The notes beneath the pieces are model-generated. The model saw only the letters and a program-made list of their open reading frames with translations. It was not told the origin of the DNA and made no database searches. 64,000 nt of DNA from Sphingobium sp. TKS (GTDB lineage Bacteria; Pseudomonadota; Alphaproteobacteria; Sphingomonadales; Sphingomonadaceae), in contig NZ_CP005083.1 in assembly GCF_001563265.1 (NCBI RefSeq), positions 1,305,001 through 1,369,000 on the forward strand, read 5' to 3'. Of the stretch, positions 25,113 to 32,256 are shown in pieces (positions within the stretch are counted from its first letter, which is position 1; each line of letters starts with the position of its first letter). The position numbers were made by a program, and so were the translations under genes.

Positions 25113-25952
25113 GTGCCGCTGCGTACCGTCGTTCGCCGTTTTCATGAGCTTGCATCTGTCACGGCGCTCGCGCTGATCGCAGGCTGTTCCACGCCCGAGA
25201 AGGCGCCGCCGCCCACGCCGCCGCCCCCGGTGGTGCCGACGATCAAGCCTCTGCCGCCCATGGGCGCGGTCGAGGAGATGAGCATTCCGGAAGTGGGCGG
25301 TGATGGCAAATATCTGACGCCCAATCGCGGAGTGACGGCCAATACCGCACTCTGGCATGTGCGCATGGCGCTGAACGTCGCGGCGCTCTCCTGCCATGGC
25401 GTCTACGAACCGGCGCGCATCCAGTATAATCAGATATTGCATGTGCATGAGGCAGCGCTGCGGGAGGCGAATGCGGCCGTCGACCGCAATTATCTGGTTG
25501 CTTACGGCACGGGCGGGCTCAAGGCGCGGGAGTTGCTGAATACCGTCGTTTATAATTTCTTCGCTCTGCCGCCGGTGACGAAAAGCTTCTGCCCTGTCGC
25601 GATCGAGGTGGGGGCGAAGGTGCTGGCGATGCCGTCGAACCAGTTGCTGGCCTATGCGCCAGAGGCGCTCACGGCGCTCGAAAAGCCGTTCCAGGATTTC
25701 TACGCGGCCTATGCCGATTATCTGCGGCGCCTGGCCGAGTGGCAGTCGCGCTTCGGCGGCACGGTGACGGTGGTGGTGTCGCCCACGCCGCTGCCGCCGC
25801 CGCCAACGCCGCCCAAGGAAGTGGCGTCCGGTTTCGTTCCCGCCTCCCCGGTGACGCCGCCTTCGGCCATGGCGCGGGGCGCGCCGGTACGGGTCGAGGT
25901 GCCGACCTTTCCGCTGACGCCGATGCGGGAAACCTTCATTCCCGTGCAATAG
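25113..25952 (+). CDS. Hypothetical lipoprotein
   Basis: A 279-residue predicted lipoprotein. The N-terminus VPLRTVVRRFHELASVTALALIAGC gives a basic start, a hydrophobic core and the lipobox LIAGC; the lipidated Cys is at about residue 25. A Pro-rich stretch follows, then a folded region (about 60-215) with NTALWHVRMALNVAALSCHGVYE and PARIQYNQILHVHEAALREAN, and a Pro/Thr/Val-rich tail. It resembles uncharacterised sphingomonad envelope proteins; the function is unknown. The GTG at 25113 is preferred because it gives a correct signal sequence; an ATG 29 codons upstream would bury it. Confidence 0.75.
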   Translation: MPLRTVVRRFHELASVTALALIAGCSTPEKAPPPTPPPPVVPTIKPLPPMGAVEEMSIPEVGGDGKYLTPNRGVTANTALWHVRMALNVAALSCHGVYEPARIQYNQILHVHEAALREANAAVDRNYLVAYGTGGLKARELLNTVVYNFFALPPVTKSFCPVAIEVGAKVLAMPSNQLLAYAPEALTALEKPFQDFYAAYADYLRRLAEWQSRFGGTVTVVVSPTPLPPPPTPPKEVASGFVPASPVTPPSAMARGAPVRVEVPTFPLTPMRETFIPVQ

Positions 25953-26053
25953 AGCATCGTGCGGAAAAGTGGGAACCGGTTTGCCGCTTAAAGCGATGCA
26001 ACCACAAGGAATTAGAGCGCGCGCCCTGCGTCTGATTGAGCGCAGCGCGCTCT
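25951..26053. repeat. Alphaproteobacterial palindromic intergenic element
   Basis: The sequence begins AGAGCATCGTGCGGAAAAGT inside the stop codon of the lipoprotein gene. It contains GCATCG ... CGATGC and GCGG ... CCGC pairs, then a second hairpin AGAGCGCGC (26014-26022) with GCGCGCTCT (26045-26053). This layout resembles the GGAAAAGTGnG...CCGGTTT intergenic repeats known from rhizobia and relatives (recalled from general knowledge; not searched). Confidence 0.6.
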
Positions 26054-26123
26054 CATTATCTTTTGTTTTCCGCATTCTGCGAGCCATCGGCTGTTCCAGC
26101 CGATTTCAGAATGCTTTAGCCCG

Positions 26124-26558
26124 TCAGTCGCGCGCGTCGAAGCGGTGGCGGGATTCCTCTACCGTATCCAGATTGCGCTCCGCCCAGACCCAGACGCCGC
26201 AAAAGGCGGCGCTGAGACTGTTGCCCAATGGGGTCAGGGCATAGTCGACGCGAGGCGGCACCACCGGATGGACCGTGCGGGTGAGGAGGCCGTCGCGTTC
26301 CATCTGGCGCAGCGTCTGGGTCAGCATCTTCTGGCTGATGCCCTCCACCTGCTGCGCAATGCGGGTGAAGCGTAGCGTGCCCTTTTCCTCCAGCAGTTCG
26401 AGGACCAGCAGCGTCCATTTGTCAGCGATGCGGCCGATCAGATCGTTCACCAGCCGCTCGATTCGCGGGTCGAGCGGCGCTTCGGGATTGGTGTCGATGA
26501 AGCTTTCCGCTTCAGCGATCTGATCGGGAGCGAAGCGTTTTTCCAACGGATTTGCCAT
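26124..26558 (-). CDS. HxlR family winged-helix regulator
   Basis: A 144-residue DNA-binding protein with the HxlR winged helix-turn-helix: DKWTLLVLELLEEKGTLRFTRIAQQVEGIS followed in the recognition region by QKMLTQTLRQMERDGLLTRTVHP and the wing VPPRVDYALTPLG (given as landmarks). HxlR proteins often sense electrophiles or redox stress and repress a neighbouring gene. It has an extra 40-residue N-terminal stretch, and no Cys in the usual sensing position near the N-terminus. It is divergent from the SDR gene, its probable target. Confidence 0.9.
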   Translation of the reverse strand: MANPLEKRFAPDQIAEAESFIDTNPEAPLDPRIERLVNDLIGRIADKWTLLVLELLEEKGTLRFTRIAQQVEGISQKMLTQTLRQMERDGLLTRTVHPVVPPRVDYALTPLGNSLSAAFCGVWVWAERNLDTVEESRHRFDARD

Positions 26559-26660
26559 TTCTCACCTTCGAGTATGTATGACACTTCGCGGTGCCTTCTT
26601 TCCAAAAGAGAGTGTAGCCCTAAATTGCCGTTCACACCATGGCTTCACAGGAGATGACCC

Positions 26661-27401
26661 ATGCAGAAGAGCGGCAACACCATCCTCATCACCGGCGGCG
26701 GTTCGGGTATCGGCGCGGCGCTGGCGCATGAATTCCATGCGGCGGGCAATCAGGTCATCATCGCGGGGCGGCGGCAGGCGGCGCTGGATGCCGTGGTCGC
26801 GGAGCATCCGGGCATGGCGGCCCTGACCGTCGATATGGAAAATCCCGAAGCGATCGCAACCTTTGCCGGGAAGGTGGTTTCGGATTTCCCGGCGCTCAAT
26901 GTCGTGATCCATAATGCCGGGATGATGACAGTGGAGAATCGGATCGACCTTGCCGTTGCAGAGGCCACCATCGTGACCAATTTGCTGGGGCCGATCCGGC
27001 TGACCCATGCTTTGCTGCCGCATTTGCTGGCGCAGCCCGCCGCAACGCTGATGACGGTGACGTCGGGACTGGCCTTTGTCCCGCTGGCGGCGACGCCGAC
27101 CTATAGCGCGACCAAGGCGGCGCTCCATAGCTGGTCGCTGTCGATGCGCGAACAGCTCAAGGGCACCAGTGTAGAGGTGATCGAACTGGCCCCGCCGGGC
27201 GTGCAGACCGACCTGATGCCGGGCCATGCGGAAAATCCGCAGATGATGCCTCTGGATGCGTATATCGCGGAGGTCATGGGCCTGCTGGGGCAGGAGCCTG
27301 CCTTGGAGGAAATCTGCGTCGAGCGGGTAAAGTTCCTGCGTGATGCGGAGCGGCGCGGCGAGTTTGCGCAGGTGTTCGGGATTTTGAACGCGGGGCATTG
27401 A
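26661..27401 (+). CDS. Short-chain dehydrogenase/reductase (DltE-like)
   Basis: A 246-residue Rossmann-fold oxidoreductase. The NAD(P)-binding motif TGGGSGIGAA is near residues 11-20, NAGMM marks the active-site strand, and the catalytic Ser and the YSATK motif (Tyr-x3-Lys) follow, with PPGVQTDL after. Members with this pattern (DltE type, misnamed) have varied substrates, often NADPH-dependent carbonyl reduction. A good site GGAGATG precedes the ATG. Divergent HxlR regulation is inferred from position. Confidence 0.9.
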   Translation: MQKSGNTILITGGGSGIGAALAHEFHAAGNQVIIAGRRQAALDAVVAEHPGMAALTVDMENPEAIATFAGKVVSDFPALNVVIHNAGMMTVENRIDLAVAEATIVTNLLGPIRLTHALLPHLLAQPAATLMTVTSGLAFVPLAATPTYSATKAALHSWSLSMREQLKGTSVEVIELAPPGVQTDLMPGHAENPQMMPLDAYIAEVMGLLGQEPALEEICVERVKFLRDAERRGEFAQVFGILNAGH

Positions 27402-27444
27402 GCGGAGAATGTCTACGCCGTCCTGATCCTGGGTGGGTTGGTCC

Positions 27445-28116
27445 TCAAGAAGCTGGCGTGACCGTCGAAGGCGCTTTGGTGGGCAAGGGGAAGAGGCGGA
27501 CGAAGCGCCTTGCCAACGCCTTGTCTCCCTCCACCTGAAGCGCATCCGCGACATCCTCAAAAGTGAGATCGCCATAGATCACGGCGGCCAGCGCATTGCG
27601 GTCGCCGGACAGGATCGCGTCCGCACCGGCTGCTTCGCCGCGCTCGGCCGTGAAATCGTCGTTCTTCAGGATCAGGCGGAACTCCTCCTCCCCGAAGCGC
27701 AGGCCGATGGTGGCGTTCAAATCACCGATGCGGCCGCGGTCGATCATGGTGCGCAGCGACAGGATCACCGACACGTTGCTCATGGGCATGCCCGGTTGCA
27801 TCGTGGGCGAGCGGGAGGCCCAGCGGCCCAGCACCTGGAACAATATTTCCGACTCGCGGCCCCATTGCGTCAGCTCATAGATCTGGCTGGCGGCGGGCGG
27901 GGGCAGGCGGCGGCGGATGAGGATGCTGGTGGCCTCCAGCTCCTCCAGCCTTTGCGTCAGCACATTGGCGCTGATTCCGGGCAGGCTGGCGCGCAGATCG
28001 GTGAAGCGCTTGGGGCCGAGCATCAATTCCCGCATGATGAGGAGAGCCCATCGGTCCCCGATCAGGTCCAGCGCATGGGCCGTCGCGCAGCCATCCTGAT
28101 ATGCCCGTTTTTTCAA
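27445..28116 (-). CDS. HxlR-type regulator fused to an SCP2-like domain
   Basis: The 223-residue protein has an N-terminal HxlR winged helix (about 1-95: GCATAHALDLIGDRWALLIMREL, with a Cys at residue 10 in the position often used for electrophile sensing; GISANVLTQRLEELEATS as recognition helix) and a C-terminal SCP2/sterol-carrier-like region (about 125-205). The start appears to be TTG at 28116. It faces the five-gene VOC/DUF1428/AHSA1 operon across a 125-bp gap containing a palindrome, so it probably represses that operon and itself. Confidence 0.86.
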   Translation of the reverse strand: MKKRAYQDGCATAHALDLIGDRWALLIMRELMLGPKRFTDLRASLPGISANVLTQRLEELEATSILIRRRLPPPAASQIYELTQWGRESEILFQVLGRWASRSPTMQPGMPMSNVSVILSLRTMIDRGRIGDLNATIGLRFGEEEFRLILKNDDFTAERGEAAGADAILSGDRNALAAVIYGDLTFEDVADALQVEGDKALARRFVRLFPLPTKAPSTVTPAS

Positions 28117-28140
28117 TCGCCTGCGCCTCTAGTTATTTTT

Positions 28141-28158
28141 TATAACTTATAAGTTGTA
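28141..28158. promoter_or_regulatory. Candidate HxlR operator palindrome
   Basis: AACTTATAAGTT (28144-28155) is a perfect 12-bp palindrome, extended to TAtAACTTATAAGTTgTA with one mismatched pair. It lies in an AT-rich island between the regulator and the divergent operon, a likely place for both promoters. Binding by the adjacent HxlR protein is inferred. Confidence 0.5.
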
Positions 28159-28241
28159 TAAGATAATTTGCGAGTGCATGAAGTTCAAGCCAGTGAGTCG
28201 CATCGACGACCCTGCAACAGATAATCGCGAGGAGATGTGTG

Positions 28242-28682
28242 ATGTCGAACGCCCCCGCTCCGAAGATGATTTTCGTGAATCTGCCGGTGACGGACCTGCC
28301 TGCCTCGATCGCCTTCTATGAGGCGGTGGGCGCGATCCGGAACAATGATTTTGCCGATGACAGCGCGCAGATGTTGAGCTTTTCGGAAAGCATCCATGTC
28401 ATGCTGCTGACGCATGAGCGGTTCACGAGCTTCACGCCGCGCAAGATTCCCGATGCGCATGAAACCGCGCAGGTGCTGTTGGCGTTGAGCGAAGCGAGCC
28501 GGGCGGATGTCGATGCGACGGCGGACAAGGCGCTGGCGGCGGGCGGAACGGAGCCCAATCCGCGGCAGGACCATGGTTTCATGTATGGCCGCAACTTTGC
28601 CGATCTGGACGGCCATATCTGGGAAGTGGCATGGATGGATATGGAAGCGGCGCTGGCGGCCAACAAGGAAGCGGCCGCCTGA
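28242..28682 (+). CDS. VOC family protein (glyoxalase/extradiol fold)
   Basis: A 146-residue vicinal-oxygen-chelate protein: MIFVNLPVTDLPASIAFYEAVGA at the N-terminus forms the first betaalphabeta module, and FADLDGHIWEVAWMD with the metal-position Glu ends the second. Relatives range from glyoxalase I to antibiotic-binding proteins; the ligand is unknown. A GAGGAG site precedes ATG 28242, which was preferred to the GTG one codon earlier. First gene of the HxlR-controlled cluster. Confidence 0.9.
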   Translation: MSNAPAPKMIFVNLPVTDLPASIAFYEAVGAIRNNDFADDSAQMLSFSESIHVMLLTHERFTSFTPRKIPDAHETAQVLLALSEASRADVDATADKALAAGGTEPNPRQDHGFMYGRNFADLDGHIWEVAWMDMEAALAANKEAAA

Positions 28683-28709
28683 ACTCTGCCTTTTCTGAGG
28701 AGAGATGCG

Positions 28710-29072
28710 ATGAGCTATATGGACGGTTTCGTGATCCCGGTGCCCAAAGGGAACAAGGAGCGGTATAGGGAAGTGGCGGCCTATGCTGCGCCGATCTTCA
28801 TCGAACATGGCGCGCTGCGGATCGTCGAGTGCTGGGCGAACGACATCAAGCCCGGCAAGGTCAACGACTTCCGTACCGCCGTCATTGCGGAGGAGGATGA
28901 GGAGGTCGTCTTTTCCTGGATCGAATGGCCCGACAAGGAGACGCGTGACGCGGGCGCGGAGAAAGTCATGAACGACCCGCGGATGCAGCCCAAGGAAGGG
29001 GAGGACATGCCCTTTTCCGGCGCGCGGTTGATCTATGGCGGGTTTGAGGTGCTGCTGGACGCTAAGGCTTGA
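28710..29072 (+). CDS. DUF1428 family protein
   Basis: A 120-residue soluble protein of the DUF1428 family (YbaA-like). Landmarks are MSYMDGFVIPVP, ALRIVECWANDI, VVFSWIEWPDKETRD and the C-terminal MPFSGARLIYGGFEVLL. The fold is a ferredoxin-like alpha/beta barrel; the function is unknown. A good site GAGGAGAG precedes the ATG. It lies 27 nt after the VOC gene and 10 nt before the next. Confidence 0.9.
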   Translation: MSYMDGFVIPVPKGNKERYREVAAYAAPIFIEHGALRIVECWANDIKPGKVNDFRTAVIAEEDEEVVFSWIEWPDKETRDAGAEKVMNDPRMQPKEGEDMPFSGARLIYGGFEVLLDAKA

Positions 29073-29082
29073 GGAGGCTGGG

Positions 29083-29877
29083 ATGACCGATCTGAACGGC
29101 AAATTCTTCTGGTATGAACTCATGACCAGCGATCCCCAGGCGGCGATCGCCTTTTATGGCGGCATCGTCGGCTGGACCGCGCAGGCCTTTGGCGGTGGTC
29201 ATGACTATCAGGTGATTTCGGGCAGTGCAGGGCCGATGGGCGGGATCATGGCGATCCCGGCGGAAGCCAGGGACTGCGGCATGTCGCCCTGGTGGGGCGG
29301 CTATGTCGGCTCTGCCGATGTGGACGCCGATGCGAAGCGGCTGACCGAGGCTGGCGGAACCGTGAAGCGGGCGCCGGAGGATATTCCGGGTGTCGGGCGT
29401 TTCGCGGTGATGGCCGATCCGGGCGGAGCCGTGTTCATGCTGCTCAAGGGGTCCAGTCCCGACGGGATGGACGCGCCGTCCCCCATGGCGAACGGGCATG
29501 TCGGCTGGCATGAGCTGTATAGCGGCGATTTCGACGCCGATCTGGCCTTCTACACGGGCCAGTTCGGATGGGCGAAGGGCGAGGCCATGGATATGGGCGA
29601 GATGGGCAACTATCAGCTTGTCTCCCAGACCGGCGGTACCGACTTCCAGAGCATGACCGGCGGCATCATGCCGCGTCCCAAGGAAGTGCCCGTTCCGGCG
29701 TGGCTTTTCTATTTTGTCGTGCCGGATATCGACGCCGCGAAGGAGAAGGTGAAGGCTGGCGGCGGCACCGTGCTGAATGGGCCGATGGAGGTGCCGGGCG
29801 GCGCCTGGATCATCCAGGCAACCGATCCGCAGGGCGCGATGTTCGCGCTGGTGGGCATGCGCTCGGCCGAGGGATAG
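29083..29877 (+). CDS. Two-domain VOC family protein
   Basis: A 264-residue protein made of two VOC modules. The first (about 5-120) starts GKFFWYELMTSDPQAAIAFY and the second (about 138-262) starts VGWHELYSGDFDADLAFYTGQFGW, so the duplication is visible. Such bi-modular VOC proteins are often annotated as glyoxalase or hydroxylase. The substrate is unknown. The ATG at 29083 has GAGGAGG upstream. It is the third gene of the cluster. Confidence 0.9.
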   Translation: MTDLNGKFFWYELMTSDPQAAIAFYGGIVGWTAQAFGGGHDYQVISGSAGPMGGIMAIPAEARDCGMSPWWGGYVGSADVDADAKRLTEAGGTVKRAPEDIPGVGRFAVMADPGGAVFMLLKGSSPDGMDAPSPMANGHVGWHELYSGDFDADLAFYTGQFGWAKGEAMDMGEMGNYQLVSQTGGTDFQSMTGGIMPRPKEVPVPAWLFYFVVPDIDAAKEKVKAGGGTVLNGPMEVPGGAWIIQATDPQGAMFALVGMRSAEG

Positions 29878-29888
29878 GGAGAGGAACC

Positions 29889-30380
29889 ATGTCAAAAATT
29901 TCACCCTGCCTGTGGTATAACGGGCAGGCGGAGGAGGCTGCGCGCTTCTACGTCTCGATCTTCGGCGGGTCGGTGGATTTCATCAGCCGCTATCCCGATG
30001 ACAATCCCAGCCCCAGCCCGTTCAAGGGCGGGGATGTGCTGCTGGTCGAATTCACCCTGTTCGGGGACAGCTATCAGGCGCTCAACGGCGGGCCGAAGTT
30101 CGGCTTTACCGAGGCGGTGTCGCTGTCCGTCGCCTGCAAGGATCAGGCGGAGATCGATCGTTATTTCGACGCCTTGACCGCCGATGGCGGTTCGCCGGGG
30201 CCATGCGGCTGGCTGAAGGACAAATATGGCCTGTCCTGGCAGTTGGTGACCCAGGAGGTCATGGACCTCTACAAGACCGGCGACAGGCCGGGCATCCAGC
30301 GGATGATGACGGAGATGATGACCATGCAGAAGCTGGATACCGCCCGGATGAAGGCGGCTTTCGAAGGGAAATTGCCATGA
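29889..30380 (+). CDS. PhnB-type VOC protein (3-demethylubiquinone methyltransferase-like domain)
   Basis: A 163-residue single-chain VOC protein of the PhnB/YjdN type: ISPCLWYNGQAEEAARFYVSIFGG, then LNGGPKFGFTEAVSLSVACKDQAEIDRYFDAL, and DKYGLSWQLVTQ near the end (landmarks). Despite the old domain name it is not a methyltransferase. A site GAGGAA precedes the ATG. Its stop overlaps the next start (ATGA), so the two are co-translated. Confidence 0.9.
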   Translation: MSKISPCLWYNGQAEEAARFYVSIFGGSVDFISRYPDDNPSPSPFKGGDVLLVEFTLFGDSYQALNGGPKFGFTEAVSLSVACKDQAEIDRYFDALTADGGSPGPCGWLKDKYGLSWQLVTQEVMDLYKTGDRPGIQRMMTEMMTMQKLDTARMKAAFEGKLP

Positions 30381-30844
30381 GCGTGGCGGAGTTCGAACTG
30401 TCGGTGACTTGCCATATCGCCGCCCCGCGCGGGATCGTATGGAAAGTGTGGACGGACCTGAAGGATGAATGGTTCTGCCCCAAGCCGTGGCGCGCCGAGG
30501 TGATAGAGGAGGATCTGCGGCCCGGCGGGCGAAGCGCGGTGCGCATGTTCGGTCCCGATGGCGAGGATACGGGGCCGATGGAAGGGATCATCCTGGAGGT
30601 GGTGCCGCAGGAGAAGGTCGTGACGACCGATGCCTATGCTTCGGGATGGATTCCGCAAACGCCCTTCATGACGGCGATCTGGAGCTTTGCCGATGAGGGG
30701 GAAGGGACGCGCTTTACCGCGACCGCGCGCCATTGGGATGCCGAGGCGCTGGAGAAGCACAAGGAAATGGGATTTCATCCGGGCTGGGACCAGATGGTGG
30801 CGCAGTTCAAGGCGTTGTGCGAGATATCTGCCGCCAGTGCCTGA
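30377..30844 (+). CDS. SRPBCC/AHSA1 family protein
   Basis: A 155-residue START-like protein (activator of Hsp90 ATPase homologue 1-like). It begins VTCHIAAPRGIVWKVWTDL, and shows LRPGGRSAVRMFGPDGEDT and a C-terminal helix containing HPGWDQMVAQFKALCE, all typical. These proteins bind hydrophobic ligands in a deep pocket. It is the last gene of the HxlR/VOC cluster and overlaps the previous stop by 4 nt. Confidence 0.9.
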   Translation: MSVAEFELSVTCHIAAPRGIVWKVWTDLKDEWFCPKPWRAEVIEEDLRPGGRSAVRMFGPDGEDTGPMEGIILEVVPQEKVVTTDAYASGWIPQTPFMTAIWSFADEGEGTRFTATARHWDAEALEKHKEMGFHPGWDQMVAQFKALCEISAASA

Positions 30845-30855
30845 AACGAAATGAC

Positions 30856-30892
30856 TAAAAAAAGGGCGTCCGATATGCTGGACGCCCTTTCC
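30856..30892. terminator. Bidirectional terminator
   Basis: Stem AAAGGGCGTCC / GGACGCCCTTT (30861-30871 and 30880-30890) with an 8-nt loop, an A-run on the left and T-run on the right. It serves the plus-strand VOC operon and the minus-strand aminotransferase gene. Confidence 0.85.
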
Positions 30893-30912
30893 TGTTTAGC
30901 GCAGCGGGCCGA

Positions 30913-32082
30913 TCAGGCCTTGTAAACCTTCTCCACGGCGGCGCAGAACTTGGCCATGTCGTCCGCCGACCCGACGGTGACGCGTGAGACGGTGGGCCAG
31001 ATCGGCCAGGCGCGGCCGATCTGCACCTTTTCCGGCGTGGCCAGGAGGGCGGTCTGAATCTCCTTGGCGGTCTTGGTCTTCCAGTTCACCATGAACATAT
31101 TGGCCTGGCTGCCGGGGTGCACTTCGATCCCCTTCTTGGTGAGCCAGGCAATGGTTTCTTCACGGTTTGCGATCATCTCTGCGCGGCGGGCCTTGATGAG
31201 CCCGGCTTCGGGATAGACCGCATTGCCGCAGGCCATGGCCGTGATCGACAGGCCGCCCGCCGTGGGTCCGAACAGGCCGATGCGCTTCTGGATTTCCGGG
31301 TCCGCGAAGGTAAGCCCCAGGCGCACGCCCGCCATGCCGAACAGCTTCGAGAAGGTCCGCATGACGATCAGATCCTTGCGGCCCGCCACCAGCTTCGCCG
31401 CGCTCTGCGCTTCGGAGAAGTGGATATAGGCTTCGTCGACCAGCAGGATCGAATCTGTGGGTTTGTTGGCGAGCAGCCATTCGATGTCGGCCAGCGGCGT
31501 CACGGTGCCGGTCGGATTATTGGGCGAGCAGATATAGTAGAGGCCCGCATTGGGGTTGGCGGCCAGCATCGCCTTGACGTCATGGCCCTTGCCGATGGCC
31601 TGCGGCGCCTTGGCAATGGGCGCCTTCAGATAATCGGCTGTGCGCCATGCGGATTCGAAGGTCGGATCGGCGGTGACGAGACCCTTGGTGGGCGAGCAGA
31701 AAGCCGCGACCGTGCTGACCAGCGGACCGCCCGAACCCGGCCAGAGCATGACGTGCGATTCCGGAATGCCCTCCACCTTGGCGACGGTGGCGATCAGGTC
31801 GCCCTTGTAATTGTCCGGGTCGTACCAGTTGCCGACCGCAGCGGCCTTGGCGGCGGCCTGGACGCCCGGTTCGAAGGGGCCGGTCCAGCATTCGTTGGAG
31901 CCGATGCGGACCGCGCCCTTGATGCCGCGAGCGGCCTGCTGCTGCGCGAAGGCAGGCTGGATCAGCAGGTTGCCGGCTGCTGCCCCAGCCGCCATCAGGG
32001 CGGAAATCTTGCCGATCGTGCGGCGGGAATAGCCCCGTTCGATCAGGTCTTCGCGGGCGTGTTTTTCCAACATCATGGTCAT
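30913..32082 (-). CDS. Tat-exported histidinol-phosphate aminotransferase-like PLP enzyme (copy A)
   Basis: A 389-residue fold-type I aminotransferase of the HisC-like family: substrate/cofactor segments IGSNECWTGPF, ICSPNNPTGT, LLVDEAYIHF and the Schiff-base lysine in TFSKLFGMAGVRLG. Unusually, the N-terminus carries a twin-arginine signal: a charged stretch, SRRTIGK, a hydrophobic core ISALMAAGAAAG and an AFA cleavage site before QQQ. It should therefore be folded with PLP in the cytoplasm and exported. ATG 32082 has AAGGGGA upstream. A terminator separates it from its paralogue, so it has its own promoter. Substrate unknown. Confidence 0.87.
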   Translation of the reverse strand: MTMMLEKHAREDLIERGYSRRTIGKISALMAAGAAAGNLLIQPAFAQQQAARGIKGAVRIGSNECWTGPFEPGVQAAAKAAAVGNWYDPDNYKGDLIATVAKVEGIPESHVMLWPGSGGPLVSTVAAFCSPTKGLVTADPTFESAWRTADYLKAPIAKAPQAIGKGHDVKAMLAANPNAGLYYICSPNNPTGTVTPLADIEWLLANKPTDSILLVDEAYIHFSEAQSAAKLVAGRKDLIVMRTFSKLFGMAGVRLGLTFADPEIQKRIGLFGPTAGGLSITAMACGNAVYPEAGLIKARRAEMIANREETIAWLTKKGIEVHPGSQANMFMVNWKTKTAKEIQTALLATPEKVQIGRAWPIWPTVSRVTVGSADDMAKFCAAVEKVYKA

Positions 32083-32140
32083 GTCGTCTGTTCCCCTTGT
32101 TGTTCCACAACTGCGCATATTCCACGGGGAGAAACGAAAA

Positions 32141-32169
32141 GGGCGGCGCATTTCCACAATGCGCCGCCC
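32141..32169 (-). terminator. Rho-independent terminator between the two aminotransferases
   Basis: A perfect 12-bp stem (32141-32152 with 32158-32169) with a 5-nt loop. On the minus strand the stem is followed by TTTTCGTTT, so it ends the transcript of copy B before copy A. Confidence 0.85.
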
Positions 32170-32256
32170 CGGATTCTTGAAATTTTATGCGTTACCGAGC
32201 GTTCAGAAGTCGCCTGGACAGCGACGGCTCGCGGAATGCGGCAAAAAGCTAACCGA

